From NCBI GenBank assembly GCA_050262155.1, contig CP189843.1, positions 1,116,001 through 1,180,000 on the forward strand: 64,000 nt of DNA, written 5' to 3'. The notes beneath the pieces are model-generated. The model did not search any database. It saw only the letters and a list, made by a program, of their open reading frames with translations, and was not told the DNA's origin. Below, piece after piece: positions 45,210-54,888 of this stretch. The translations under genes and the position numbers were made by a program. This DNA is from Parvimonas sp000223315 (GTDB taxonomy: Bacteria > Bacillota > Clostridia > Tissierellales > Peptoniphilaceae). Within the stretch, counting starts at the first letter, position 1, and every line of letters begins with the position of its first letter.

Positions 45210-46571
45210 CTACATTATCTTTTTAAATATATTTAATTTCTTCAAATCAAAAGGTGCATATCTAAAAGGTAAATCCAAAATTGTTTTATTTTTTACAATT
45301 CCTTTTTTATGGCTTAATAAATCAAAACCGTGCTTTCCGTGATAAGAGCCCATACCGCTATTTCCTACTCCACCAAAAGGAAGATTTTTATTTGCTAATT
45401 GCATTATTACATCATTTACACAACCCCCTCCATAAGAAAGGCTGTTAATAATATAATTTGCATTTTTCTTGCTTTGTGTAAAAATATAACATGCTAAAGG
45501 CTTTTCTCTTTCTTTGATTATATCAAGAACTTTATCTATATCATAATACTCAATAATCGGTAACAAAGGTCCAAATATTTCATCTTTCATAATCTCATGA
45601 TCAAATTCTACATCAGGAAATATTGTAGGTTCAATCTTTCTTTCATTGTCATTACTCTTTCCCCCAATTACATTTGACTCAGTCTTTATTAAATTTAAAA
45701 GACGTTCATAATGATGATGATTAATAATTTTCGGATAAGATTTATTATTTATAGCATCAGGATATCTTAATTCAATTTCTTTTTGTAAAGATTTAATAAG
45801 TTCTTCTTTTACATTTTTATGAACAACAATATAGTCTATTGAAACACATGTCTGTCCTGCATTTAATAGTTTCCCCCATACGATACGTTTTGCTGAAAGT
45901 TTAATATCAGCTGTTTCGTCAATAATACAAGGACTCTTTCCTCCTAATTCTAAAGATACAGGAATTAAATTTTCACTCGCTACACGCATTATAATTTTCC
46001 CGACTCTTGCACTTCCGGTAAAAAATATAAAATCATATCTTTGATGTAAAATTTCATCATAATCAAGTTCAGAATCTACACAGTAAATATATTCTTCTTC
46101 AAATGTTTTATTTATTATATCTCTAATAATTTTTGATGTATTTTTGCTCTCTTTTGAGCATTTTATAACAGCACAATTTCCTGAAGCAATGGAAGCAACC
46201 AGTGGAGAAAGCGATAAATTAAAAGGATAATTCCAAGGTGATAAAATCAGCACAACACCATAAGGTTCAGAATACACATAACTTTTAGCAGGGAAAGTTC
46301 CAAGACTTCCCATTACTCTTTTAGGCTTACTCCATTTTTTTACATTTTTTAATGCCTCATGAATTTCCCCATATACAATTCCAATTTCAGTCATATAGGC
46401 TTCTGCTTCAGATTTTGAAAGATCCTCATATAATGCAGATAGTATTCGCTTTTCATTAGCTCGAATTACTTTTTCAAGTTTTTGTAAGATACTAATCCTA
46501 TATTCAACAGATTTTGTAGTATTTGTTTTAAAAAACTCTTTTTGTTTTTCAACTATAGTTTTTAGTTCCAT
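45210..46571 (-). CDS. aldehyde dehydrogenase, class 3-like
   Basis: 453 residues, matching the short ALDH3-like branch that lacks the N-terminal extension of the 480-500-residue enzymes. PYGVVLILSPWNYPFNL, TGSARVGK, LELGGKSP (general-base Glu) and GQTCVSIDY (nucleophilic Cys) are all intact; NLPFGGVGNSGMGSYHG near the end is typical. It oxidises an aldehyde with NAD(P); the substrate is not evident. It stands alone, with GAGGAG upstream of the ATG and its own terminator. Confidence 0.92.
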   Translation of the reverse strand: MELKTIVEKQKEFFKTNTTKSVEYRISILQKLEKVIRANEKRILSALYEDLSKSEAEAYMTEIGIVYGEIHEALKNVKKWSKPKRVMGSLGTFPAKSYVYSEPYGVVLILSPWNYPFNLSLSPLVASIASGNCAVIKCSKESKNTSKIIRDIINKTFEEEYIYCVDSELDYDEILHQRYDFIFFTGSARVGKIIMRVASENLIPVSLELGGKSPCIIDETADIKLSAKRIVWGKLLNAGQTCVSIDYIVVHKNVKEELIKSLQKEIELRYPDAINNKSYPKIINHHHYERLLNLIKTESNVIGGKSNDNERKIEPTIFPDVEFDHEIMKDEIFGPLLPIIEYYDIDKVLDIIKEREKPLACYIFTQSKKNANYIINSLSYGGGCVNDVIMQLANKNLPFGGVGNSGMGSYHGKHGFDLLSHKKGIVKNKTILDLPFRYAPFDLKKLNIFKKIM

Positions 46572-46650
46572 TTTGTACTCCTCATAATATGTTCTATATT
46601 TTATTATAATTTGCCCTAAATATAAGCCTTAAAACATATTTTGAATTTCT

Positions 46651-46682
46651 TAAAAGGCTCCTAGCAGTAATTCAGGAGCCTA
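46651..46682 (-). terminator. hairpin terminator after the frameshifted gene at 46747
   Basis: AGGCTCCT / AGGAGCCT stem (46655-46662, 46674-46681) and a short T run on the minus strand. Confidence 0.65.
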
Positions 46683-46746
46683 TTTAATTTTATATTAATT
46701 AAGATAGAATATATAATTATCTTCATACTAAACTTTTCATTTATAA

Positions 46747-47360
46747 CTAATATTTCATACAGTCATCAGGAGCATCTTCATCAAAATGATTTTTTCTATC
46801 AAAGTCTAAATTTTCCCAAATATAAGCAAATGTATTATCATCAATTTTCCCATATTCACTATGATAGGTATAAATAGTTTCTATATTGTACTCTTTAACT
46901 TTTTCTTTTAAATCTTCTTCCAGGATTTTCTTAATATCATTTCTTCTTTATTATCAGCTTTAAATTTTTGATAATCATAAAAATATCCTAGATTAGTAAT
47001 TGCATATACTCCACCACAAACAGATTTTTTCTCAATTATTTCAGTGGGTATTATAGCAAGTTCAAATTCATCTAATCCATATTTTGCAATGCCAAAAGCT
47101 ATACAACAATTGGAATTTTCTCCTAATACTGATGTTTCTGATTTTAGTTTTTTAACCACTTCTGTAGCCGCCTTAACTACAGATGTTTCAGTCGTTTTTA
47201 CATTTGATAAATTCCTAGTAACTAATGCAATAATGAGTTCTGCATTAGTTGATTCTTTATACGCACGAATTATTTTCCCCTCGCTTAAAACTTCATAGCC
47301 TTCTGATTCTAAATTAAAAATCAACAGCTGTTCAAAAAATTTTCTAATTTTAAAATTCAT
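46747..47360 (-). pseudogene. hypothetical protein gene with a frameshift
   Basis: The first frame (MNFKIRKFFEQLLIFNLESEG ..., 150 residues) stops at 46908. A second frame with the same composition runs on (NDIKKILEEDLKEKVKEYN ... DDCMKY) to a stop at 46747. One base inserted or lost near 46940 would account for this, and a restored protein would have about 204 residues. Family not recognised; it is mixed alpha/beta with no signal peptide or membrane segment. Ribosome site TAGGAG before the ATG, and a strong promoter with a perfect palindrome upstream. It could also be two real short proteins, but the second frame has no start of its own. Confidence 0.65.
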
Positions 47361-47372
47361 ACTTTTGCTCCT

Positions 47373-47444
47373 ATAATTGTTTTAGAAAAATAAATCAAAT
47401 ATTTTTTCTAAAACAATTATATCACCATAGAAATAAAAAGTCAA
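47373..47444 (-). promoter_or_regulatory. sigma-A promoter with a perfect 18-bp inverted repeat over the start point
   Basis: TTGACT (47439-47444), 17-base spacer and TATAAT (47416-47421) on the minus strand. An 18-bp perfect inverted repeat (arms 47373-47390 and 47403-47420; arm sequence ATAATTGTTTTAGAAAAA, 12-base centre) begins inside the -10 and runs to the ribosome site of the gene starting at 47360. It could be an operator or, in RNA, a hairpin that hides translation signals. Confidence 0.75.
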
Positions 47445-47492
47445 ATTTTTTTCTATTTTTATGTTATTACATTTTACTTATATTGTTTAATT

Positions 47493-48956
47493 TTATCTTT
47501 CGTTAGCATTATTTTTAATTCTTTTCCATTTAATCCTATTCCCAATAATTATTAATGGAATAAATAAAATCATATAAAGATAGTAATATCTATATTTCAC
47601 AGTTGCTGTATATTTAACTTCTCCTGATATAGCTTGCATTTTTTCAGCTTTTATTATTTCTCTAATTCTATTAACAGTTATTTTGTTTTCATCTGATAAT
47701 AATTCTTTCAATACTTCTTTATCAGTAATTTCAAATACAGTATCTTTTATAAGTTGGCTATTTCCTAAATTATCAAAATAATAATATTTCCCATTTTTTA
47801 TCCAAACAGAACCTATTACATTACCATTTATAGATTTTACTTTTTCCCAACCTTCTTTTTTGTCAAAACTAACTATTTGAGAATTTATTGAATACAATCG
47901 TCTTCTATTAAATCTACGTGCAAAAAGATATTTTTCATAAGAACTTAAAAAATAGATATTTTCTTCATCACAGAACACATTATCATCTAAATGCTTAATA
48001 TTTCCCTTAAAATTATTTTCTCCAATTTTTACTTGCTTATTTTTTCTTTGATTATAAAAATATACTCCATCATTTGAAATGAAAAATAAATTACGAATAT
48101 GTGAACTTTTATTTCCAATTAATTTATAAGGAACAGACTTTTCATCAAATCTAAGATTACCTTTAAAAACTTCTCCACTCTTTTTATCATAAAGCAAATC
48201 ATCACCCTGCTCAGCTAAAACGACTTCCAATTCACCACTATTCTTTATAGGTAAAAGCTCATCTTTATAATAGACATTATTTTTATCACAAAAATACTCT
48301 CCACGTTTAGAAACCTGAGTTATAGTATTAACATCTGCATTTTTAAGCACTTTGCCTTTATAGTAAAGAACATCTCCATCTGTTGCAAAAAATAATAATT
48401 CCTTAAAATTTGAAATTTTCTTTTCGGTTTCTACTTTGTGATATGGATAAATATAAGATTTAGGCTTTTTATCCTTTAAAAAAGCATGAACTATATGTCC
48501 AAAACCTTCTGAAAGATAAGAAATCTCATCATTTCTCTCAGAAAGCGGAGAACAAAAATAACTGCTTTTGCCATCAGTATAATATCCATTTCCAATATAA
48601 GAAATATTTTTTGGATTAAGGTCTTCAATTTTCACATTTCCAAAATAAACATGATTTTTATCAATTCCAACAACAGAAGGATGATAAGTATCACTTGTGT
48701 TAATTACACTAAAAGAATCCATATCCGCATCCTCTACAATATAATATCCACCACTTGGAATAAGTGCATAAATCTTATTATCATATTTATAAAAAATGCT
48801 ATTGCCAATTCTCTGTCCACTTCTTTCAATATTTACATAAGTATCATCTCTTACGAGAAGCTGACTAAATGTGAAAAAAGCAATTGCTAAAATAAATAAA
48901 ATTAAACAAATACCTAAAATTTTTGAACGAGTACTTTCATTCTCTTTCCTATCCAA
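47493..48956 (-). CDS. DKNYY-repeat membrane-anchored protein
   Basis: 487 residues. One N-terminal helix (LGICLILFILAIAFFTF) and one near the C-terminus (YLYMILFIPLIIIGN). Between them lie repeated short motifs of the DKNYY family: GIDKNHVYFGN, FCDKNNVYYKDE, FCDEENIYFLSS and ISNDGVYFYN. Members are predicted beta-rich repeat proteins of unknown function. The start appears to be TTG with GAGGG about a dozen bases upstream, so the exact start is uncertain. Confidence 0.75.
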   Translation of the reverse strand: MDRKENESTRSKILGICLILFILAIAFFTFSQLLVRDDTYVNIERSGQRIGNSIFYKYDNKIYALIPSGGYYIVEDADMDSFSVINTSDTYHPSVVGIDKNHVYFGNVKIEDLNPKNISYIGNGYYTDGKSSYFCSPLSERNDEISYLSEGFGHIVHAFLKDKKPKSYIYPYHKVETEKKISNFKELLFFATDGDVLYYKGKVLKNADVNTITQVSKRGEYFCDKNNVYYKDELLPIKNSGELEVVLAEQGDDLLYDKKSGEVFKGNLRFDEKSVPYKLIGNKSSHIRNLFFISNDGVYFYNQRKNKQVKIGENNFKGNIKHLDDNVFCDEENIYFLSSYEKYLFARRFNRRRLYSINSQIVSFDKKEGWEKVKSINGNVIGSVWIKNGKYYYFDNLGNSQLIKDTVFEITDKEVLKELLSDENKITVNRIREIIKAEKMQAISGEVKYTATVKYRYYYLYMILFIPLIIIGNRIKWKRIKNNANER

Positions 48957-49094
48957 ATTACATCATCCCTCATAGTTAAACTTATTTTATTCTCACTGAT
49001 ATCATTTTTTAATACTATCAAGATAAAAATCTAAAAGTTATTAAAAATTATAATAAAGCACAATTTTTGCTTTTTTATAAATAAAATTCTCAAA

Positions 49095-50144
49095 TCATTC
49101 ATATTTTTTTACTCTTTCAAAATGAGATTCTACTACATTATCCATTTGTTCGGCAATTTTATCAAATGAGCAATTTAAATCTAGAGTTTTTACACTTATT
49201 TGATTGCCATGCATCTGATATACATTATCCGGATGAATTGTTTCATCTGTCTTTGCATATAAAAGCATTCCGGATACTGTTTTATTTTGATTTTCAAATT
49301 GATAATCACAATTTTTTACATAGGTAAAAATTTGATATAGATTATTTGAGTGAATCTTACGTTTATCAAACTGCATTTGGGTTGTCTTCCCATAATATTT
49401 AGCATCAATAATCAAAATACTATCTTCATTCTGAATATATATGTCGCTTTGCATAATTGGAAGCATTTCTCTGACACCATCATCCAATGACCACGGAATT
49501 TGAGAAGCTCTAACAGATAATTTTGGATAATGTTTCTTATAGTACTCAAGTATAAATTTTTCATAAAGACGACTCATTCGTTGATCATCTAGAAAATCCA
49601 TCATCTTCATAGTTCCATCTTTATTGGTTTGTATTAATCCTTTAACTATAAGATAACATATTGCAATCAACATTTGATAGTGTTTGTTATTTCTATTATA
49701 TTTAAAATTCCAATCTATATATCTTATATTAATAGTCTCAACATCTCTAAAATATATCATTAATTTTCTAAGCTCTTTTTTTCTTTTTTTAGATAAATTT
49801 GAAGTTAAGAGTGTTTCAACCGTTGATTTTATAATTATATTCATTGTACTATTTACTGAAAAATCATCATAGGCACAAATTAATTTTTTTCTTATCATAC
49901 TATTATTTTTTATGGATTCAGATATTTCTAATTTTCCTCTAACAGATGTTAACTCATCTGTTTGTAAAATATACTCTCTTTCAAGTCCTCTTTTAATTTG
50001 TCCGGATATCCCTTTTATTAAAATCTCTGCCATTAATTCCAAAGTATTGTCAAATTTTTCAGTAGCTAATTTTTTATATCCTTGTTGATTAAGAACTCTA
50101 AAAGCATATGACAACATATAGTAAATATTTTGTATTGGAATCAT
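49095..50144 (-). CDS. mcrC: McrC-family nuclease subunit of a McrBC-type restriction system
   Basis: 349 residues. N-terminal part IPIQNIYYMLSYAFRVLN is typical of McrC. The C-terminal PD-(D/E)xK nuclease has the catalytic residues in MQSDIYIQNEDSILIIDAKYYG (Asp ... Asp-Ala-Lys). It pairs with McrB, whose GTPase activity drives translocation, to cut DNA carrying modified cytosine or similar marks. The ATG overlaps the mcrB stop by four bases (ATGA), so expression is coupled. Confidence 0.92.
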   Translation of the reverse strand: MIPIQNIYYMLSYAFRVLNQQGYKKLATEKFDNTLELMAEILIKGISGQIKRGLEREYILQTDELTSVRGKLEISESIKNNSMIRKKLICAYDDFSVNSTMNIIIKSTVETLLTSNLSKKRKKELRKLMIYFRDVETINIRYIDWNFKYNRNNKHYQMLIAICYLIVKGLIQTNKDGTMKMMDFLDDQRMSRLYEKFILEYYKKHYPKLSVRASQIPWSLDDGVREMLPIMQSDIYIQNEDSILIIDAKYYGKTTQMQFDKRKIHSNNLYQIFTYVKNCDYQFENQNKTVSGMLLYAKTDETIHPDNVYQMHGNQISVKTLDLNCSFDKIAEQMDNVVESHFERVKKYE

Positions 50145-51871
50145 TTAATTGCACTCCTAAGATTGATAATCCAATTATTTACCTTGGAAGGTTCGTCAAA
50201 CCAATATTCTTTTAAAAGTGGAATTAATTCATATTCTACAATTCCTGATAATACTTTATCATCTATTTTATCTTTACTTAAGTTACATAGATAACTATGC
50301 CCAATACAAAATCCATCTCCCAAAGATTCATCACTTGAAATAATATCATTAAGACTTTTTACACATTCTATAAGTCTATTAAATTTATCATTTTTTAAGC
50401 TATTTCTATACTTAATAAATCCATCAGTTACAAATCCCGGCTTAATATCATAGAATGAAAATCTTCTTCTTAAAGCATAATCTAACATAGCCAAACTTCT
50501 ATCTGCAGTATTCATCATACCTATAATATATATGTTTTTTGGAACAGAGAATGTTTCATCAGAATATAAAAGCTGTAATGATTGTCCACGCTTATCATTT
50601 TCAATAAGCATAAATAATTCTCCAAATATTTTACTCAAATTACCTCTATTAATTTCATCAATAATAAAAAAGTAATCATTTTTTTCATCAATTTCTGCCT
50701 TTTTACAAAAATTATAAAAAGCTCCATTTTTTAATTCAAAACTATTTTTTGTAGGTCTATATCCCATAATAAAATCTTCATAAGAATAACTTTGATGAAA
50801 TTGAACCATCATTACTCTATCAATATCTTTTACACCCATTATTGAATAAGCCAATCTTTTTGCAACAAAAGTTTTTCCAACTCCAGGTGCACCTTGTAAT
50901 ATTAAATTCTTTTTCTTTTTTAGAAGGGTTGCTAAATTATCATATTCTTCTTCTTGCATATAAACTTCTGATAAAAAATCATCTTTATTATACTTTTGAA
51001 TTGCTTTTTCAAATTCTTTTAAATCTACTTTTTTCTCATCTTCATATATTAAATTTAATCTCTCTTCATCATCTGCAAACGAAAAACTTATTTTAGTATT
51101 ATTTTTTTCTTTCTTTTTATCTCGATTTACCTGCTCAGAATAATTCCATGCATCAAATGATAATTCTTTAAAGTCTTTCAAAACACTCCTAGAACTATTC
51201 AAATAAGATTTTAAACAATCTCCTATCATCAAATACTCTTTTGCAGAAAATTTTGATTTAATTAGAGGAAGTTGTTTAACAATATCAACCGGAATTTTTC
51301 CGGATTTATAAATATACCACTCATTTCTACTATCAAAATTTAAAAAAGTATCTGGTGAAATCCAATACAAACCCATTGTAATTTTACTATTACCATTACC
51401 TTTTATATTAATAGCTAAATCAAAATAATCTGAAAAATCCTTTCTTCGAATTTCTGAAGGGTCTTTTACATAAGCCAATGCTGACTCAAAAAATCCCCAT
51501 AAATTATTAATATCATTATCTTCGCGATCACCTATAAAATAGTAAAAAGTTGCATTTTGAGGAGTTAGTAAAGGTAAGCCATCAAATGATGTTGGAATTT
51601 CTGATACAACATCAAACAATTCAGATATAGCCTTAAGTATTTTTATACGATTTTCATCCTTAATATTCTTGTTAAAAAGAGCAAATACAGTAAAAGGATC
51701 AATATCAACAATATTATTCTCTCTTTCTAAAGTTGGTAATTTTATACCTGCCATTTTAAAAACAGATTTTACTTTTTCTATAAGTTCTACTCGACTATCC
51801 TTATACTCTAATAATTTTAAGGCAAATTCCTCATAAAAATTTACCCAGTTGAATCGATTTCTTTCACTCAT
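50141..51871 (-). CDS. mcrB: McrB-family AAA+ NTPase of a McrBC-type restriction system
   Basis: 576 residues. The C-terminal AAA+ motor has Walker A QGAPGVGKTFVAKRL (about residue 328), Walker B FFIIDEINRGNLSK and the McrB sensor MNTADRSLAMLDYALRRRF. The first about 270 residues are a separate specificity region, not the E. coli McrB DUF3578 domain as far as can be seen (NWVNFYEEFALKLLEYKD ... MGLYWISPDTFLNFDSRN). That region sets which modified DNA is recognised; the target is unknown. GGGAGGG precedes the ATG. A defence gene pair, likely acquired. Confidence 0.92.
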   Translation of the reverse strand: MSERNRFNWVNFYEEFALKLLEYKDSRVELIEKVKSVFKMAGIKLPTLERENNIVDIDPFTVFALFNKNIKDENRIKILKAISELFDVVSEIPTSFDGLPLLTPQNATFYYFIGDREDNDINNLWGFFESALAYVKDPSEIRRKDFSDYFDLAINIKGNGNSKITMGLYWISPDTFLNFDSRNEWYIYKSGKIPVDIVKQLPLIKSKFSAKEYLMIGDCLKSYLNSSRSVLKDFKELSFDAWNYSEQVNRDKKKEKNNTKISFSFADDEERLNLIYEDEKKVDLKEFEKAIQKYNKDDFLSEVYMQEEEYDNLATLLKKKKNLILQGAPGVGKTFVAKRLAYSIMGVKDIDRVMMVQFHQSYSYEDFIMGYRPTKNSFELKNGAFYNFCKKAEIDEKNDYFFIIDEINRGNLSKIFGELFMLIENDKRGQSLQLLYSDETFSVPKNIYIIGMMNTADRSLAMLDYALRRRFSFYDIKPGFVTDGFIKYRNSLKNDKFNRLIECVKSLNDIISSDESLGDGFCIGHSYLCNLSKDKIDDKVLSGIVEYELIPLLKEYWFDEPSKVNNWIINLRSAIK

Positions 51872-51994
51872 ATCTCTTCCCTCCCAATATAAATTAAATT
51901 AACTATAATATTTCTCAACCAAATAAGCTTTTTTAAAAACTTTTAATTTTAATTATCTTAAATAATTTTATTTCTTATATTAATATCTTAATAT

Positions 51995-52003
51995 ATTATA
52001 TCA
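51995..52003 (-). promoter_or_regulatory. extended -10 promoter candidate for mcrBC
   Basis: TGATATAAT on the minus strand (TATAAT 51995-52000, TG at 52002-52003), no clear -35, about 125 bases ahead of mcrB. The rest of the 51872-52036 gap is AT-rich with nothing else seen. Confidence 0.5.
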
Positions 52004-52036
52004 TATCTATCCACTCTTTTCTCTTTGCTTTTTATT

Positions 52037-52082
52037 AAAAAAAAGTTGCTATAATTGATTATTCAATCAACTATAGACAACT
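52037..52082 (-). terminator. Rho-independent terminator downstream of the CmpB-type gene
   Basis: Long hairpin AGTTG-TATA-ATTGATT / AATCAA-TATA-CAACT with small internal loops, followed by seven T on the minus strand. It separates the CmpB gene's transcript from mcrBC. Confidence 0.78.
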
Positions 52083-52225
52083 CTTTTAGAGTATTTTATT
52101 TAATTTATTTTTATAATGATTAGTCAATATCAGCTATAATATAACAAATATCTTATAAACTGCATATTCTATTATATCTCTTAGAATATTATCAAAATCC
52201 ATATACAAGAAATAAAAATATAAAA

Positions 52226-52942
52226 TTATTTCTTCTTTTTCAAATCACGTCTTATTTTTACTAATTTATCTGCAATCATATTACGAGATTCACCCATCCT
52301 AAAAGAAGCAATTCTGCTTAATGTTCTACCATATAATCTGCTATGTCTTTCAAAAATTTTATCAACAGTCAAAGTCATTTTATCTTGGAACTCTTCTTCA
52401 AGTTCAGCAATATTTCTTTGGAAGTTAGTCAATCCTGAAACTGTAAGTGTAAAATCCGAAGAGTGTATAGCCAGTAAAAAAACAGCAAGAGCTATTGAAA
52501 AATTATTAGGAATTGTCACATAAATTTTTTCAAAAAGTGGAATAAAAAATTCCATTATAACAATTGCTCCAATACCAAAACCAATAGAAGTAAGAGCACA
52601 AGTTCTTCCATTTATATTAAGTGGCATATCAGAGTAATCCCACCATCTAGCATGAAACAATTTCTCAAGCACATAAGATGTTGGATATTCTAATATCATA
52701 CTGGCAACAAATCCCATAATAAATATTTGCCACCAAGAAAGATGAGAAATTTTACCCATTGAAATAAGATCATAAAAAATCAATCCTAAAATCGAACCAA
52801 AACCATAAATCGGACATAATGGTCCATACAAAAATCCACGATTTTGCCATTTTCTTTGGTCGATTGTGCAGTATATACTTTCCCATATCCAGCCCAAAAC
52901 ACTAAATGCAAAATATGCATTCAAATATCTAATTAATTCCAT
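52226..52942 (-). CDS. CmpB/PF06541 family putative ABC-transporter membrane protein
   Basis: 238 residues with about five hydrophobic helices. WIWESIYCTIDQRKWQNRGF, GFLYGPLCPIYGFG and WWDYSDMPLNINGRTCAL are the family hallmarks. A cytoplasmic C-terminal part of about 60 charged residues follows the last helix. The family is named for presumed ABC transport but has no proven role. No ATPase gene accompanies it here. AAGGAG upstream of the ATG. Confidence 0.85.
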   Translation of the reverse strand: MELIRYLNAYFAFSVLGWIWESIYCTIDQRKWQNRGFLYGPLCPIYGFGSILGLIFYDLISMGKISHLSWWQIFIMGFVASMILEYPTSYVLEKLFHARWWDYSDMPLNINGRTCALTSIGFGIGAIVIMEFFIPLFEKIYVTIPNNFSIALAVFLLAIHSSDFTLTVSGLTNFQRNIAELEEEFQDKMTLTVDKIFERHSRLYGRTLSRIASFRMGESRNMIADKLVKIRRDLKKKK

Positions 52943-53004
52943 AATACTCCTTAAACTGTTATAATCTTTAAATGTAACTATACTTAATTATTACTTCTTT
53001 TTTA

Positions 53005-54117
53005 CTAAAATTTATGTCTAACACAATCAACCATAAAGCAAGAATACTCAGGATATAACTTTAATTTTCCCTCAGGTCTTGAAGCGCCACTCTTTATTTT
53101 AAAAATCATTTCTTCAAAATTACTTTTATCCTCTTTCCAACTAGCAATAGTTTCCTGTTTCTCTTTTTCACTCTCATAATCTTCATCAGAAATAGCTTCA
53201 CTTATAGCTTCTTCAAAATACTTTCGATTCTTTTCTTCAAGCATTAAAAATCTTTCCTTTTGATTTTTTAACCAAAGAACATAAAAATACTCTTCCCACT
53301 CTGCGATATAATAGTACTCAACACAATCTCCACAAAGATTTAAAAATATGTCATATTCTTCAAGAGCATAATAGACATCAATAATTTGGTCTTCTGAAAT
53401 ATCATCTGTATTTAAATTATAATTAACATCTTGTCCAGCTTTTACTTTCTCTACATAAGACATTGCTTTATCTTTATTTCCAAGACACACTTCACAGTAA
53501 GCTAAACATAGTAACAAACGCATTCTGTTAGGATAAATTTCAAGTAAGCCTAATAATATTTCATTTGCTTTTTCATATTCCTTAAGCTCAAATAAAGATA
53601 CAGCAAAATTGAAAGAAGTTACATAACTTTCTTCCATTTCTCTTGCTGTCTTGAAATAATTATGACTTATTGATAAGACTTTTTCATCTTTAGAATATTC
53701 ATACTCACTAAAATAATAAAGACCAAGACCTGTATAAGTTTCTACAAATGGAGAACCCAAGTCTTTAGCTTTATTAAAATACTTTAAACTATATTTAGAA
53801 AAATCATCCCAGAAAGCAAGATTAGTAAAAATTCTAGCTTTATCAGTATTCCCTAAAGAATTTTCAAACTCATTTAAGAAGTTCAATAAAAACTCAACAT
53901 AATCAAATTTCTCATCTCTAAGTTCCACACAAACAGAAGCAAGAGTACAAATAACATCAACATCTGACGGAGATTCTTCTTGCTTTTCTAAAAGATAACT
54001 TTTCATTCTTTCAAGATATTCTTTTGAAGTTTCAAAATCTGTTAAAAATGGTTTATTATATCTATTTTCATATTCAGTTTTTAATTTGTGCCAGTGTGAT
54101 TTAATTTTGTTTAACAT
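53005..54117 (-). CDS. tetratricopeptide-repeat protein, function unknown
   Basis: 370 residues, all helical by composition. Several TPR-like units are seen: FVETYTGLGLYYFSEYEYSK, VTSFNFAVSLFELKEYEKAN, and MRLLLCLAYCEVCLGNKDKA. The C-terminal 120 residues are strongly acidic/charged (SEAISDEDYESEKEKQET) and end in a different, Cys-containing tail (CFMVDCVRHKF). Cytoplasmic; no signal peptide. TPR proteins mediate protein contacts. It sits 56-63 bases from its neighbours on one strand, so it may share a transcript with them. Confidence 0.7.
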   Translation of the reverse strand: MLNKIKSHWHKLKTEYENRYNKPFLTDFETSKEYLERMKSYLLEKQEESPSDVDVICTLASVCVELRDEKFDYVEFLLNFLNEFENSLGNTDKARIFTNLAFWDDFSKYSLKYFNKAKDLGSPFVETYTGLGLYYFSEYEYSKDEKVLSISHNYFKTAREMEESYVTSFNFAVSLFELKEYEKANEILLGLLEIYPNRMRLLLCLAYCEVCLGNKDKAMSYVEKVKAGQDVNYNLNTDDISEDQIIDVYYALEEYDIFLNLCGDCVEYYYIAEWEEYFYVLWLKNQKERFLMLEEKNRKYFEEAISEAISDEDYESEKEKQETIASWKEDKSNFEEMIFKIKSGASRPEGKLKLYPEYSCFMVDCVRHKF

Positions 54118-54172
54118 TTTTATACCTTTTTGATTTGTAGTTTAATACTAAATATACAACTATAATATTTTA

Positions 54173-54781
54173 TTAATTTTTATTTTGTGCTACATCTAGC
54201 CAATTTTCAAACTCCCAACGAAGTGGTGCAGTACAAATTTTTTCTCTAATATCATTTTGATATTTAAGGTACTCATCATAATTGTCCCATCTACTCCAAG
54301 CATTTGTTGGTGCGTCAATTCCAAGTTTTTTGTTAGCTATATCCAGAATATAATTGTCAACTGGTATATGTAATTCCTCAAAAACACTATCAAATGTATA
54401 TCCACCAAATAGATATAAATACTTTATGGTCATATTAATCCATTTTTGAGCTTGTCCATAAGTAAGTTTAATGCCATTTTCTTCATATAAATTTTTCATA
54501 TTTTCATATACTTCACCATGCCAGTTGTTAAAATCATCTGAGTTCTTCTTACTTCCAGAAGTTAATTTTTTAATTTCTGTTTCAAACATAATATTCACTT
54601 TATCTCTTAATTTTCTTCTATCAGTAATATCTTTTAATTTATTGAATTTTATGGTACGACACATATCGCGATAGGCTCTATTACTTGCTACTTTTATTGA
54701 AATATTTAAATCTCCAAAGTAGGAAAACTTTAAAAATTTAAGAATTTCTTCATCATTAATTTTATTTTCTACATTACACAT
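54173..54781 (-). CDS. hypothetical protein, 202 residues
   Basis: Not assigned to a family. Mostly helical and cytoplasmic, with a good AAGGAG site before the ATG. Notable segments are GIKLTYGQAQKWINMTIKYLYLFGG and PVDNYILDIANKKLGI, then WSRWDNYDEYLKYQNDIRE. The Y-G-x-A-Q-K-W-x-N motif followed by a W-x-x-W/D-x-Y-x-x-Y block looks conserved in style and should be searchable. It lies in the run of unknown genes between mcrBC and rlmD. Confidence 0.65.
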   Translation of the reverse strand: MCNVENKINDEEILKFLKFSYFGDLNISIKVASNRAYRDMCRTIKFNKLKDITDRRKLRDKVNIMFETEIKKLTSGSKKNSDDFNNWHGEVYENMKNLYEENGIKLTYGQAQKWINMTIKYLYLFGGYTFDSVFEELHIPVDNYILDIANKKLGIDAPTNAWSRWDNYDEYLKYQNDIREKICTAPLRWEFENWLDVAQNKN

Positions 54782-54888
54782 TTTAGTATCTCCTTTTTAT
54801 ATAAATATTTTTTTATAGTCAACCTGTTTTTAATAAATAAAGTACAAAATTTTAGGAAATCTAACAACAAATTACTAAATAGTAGTAA

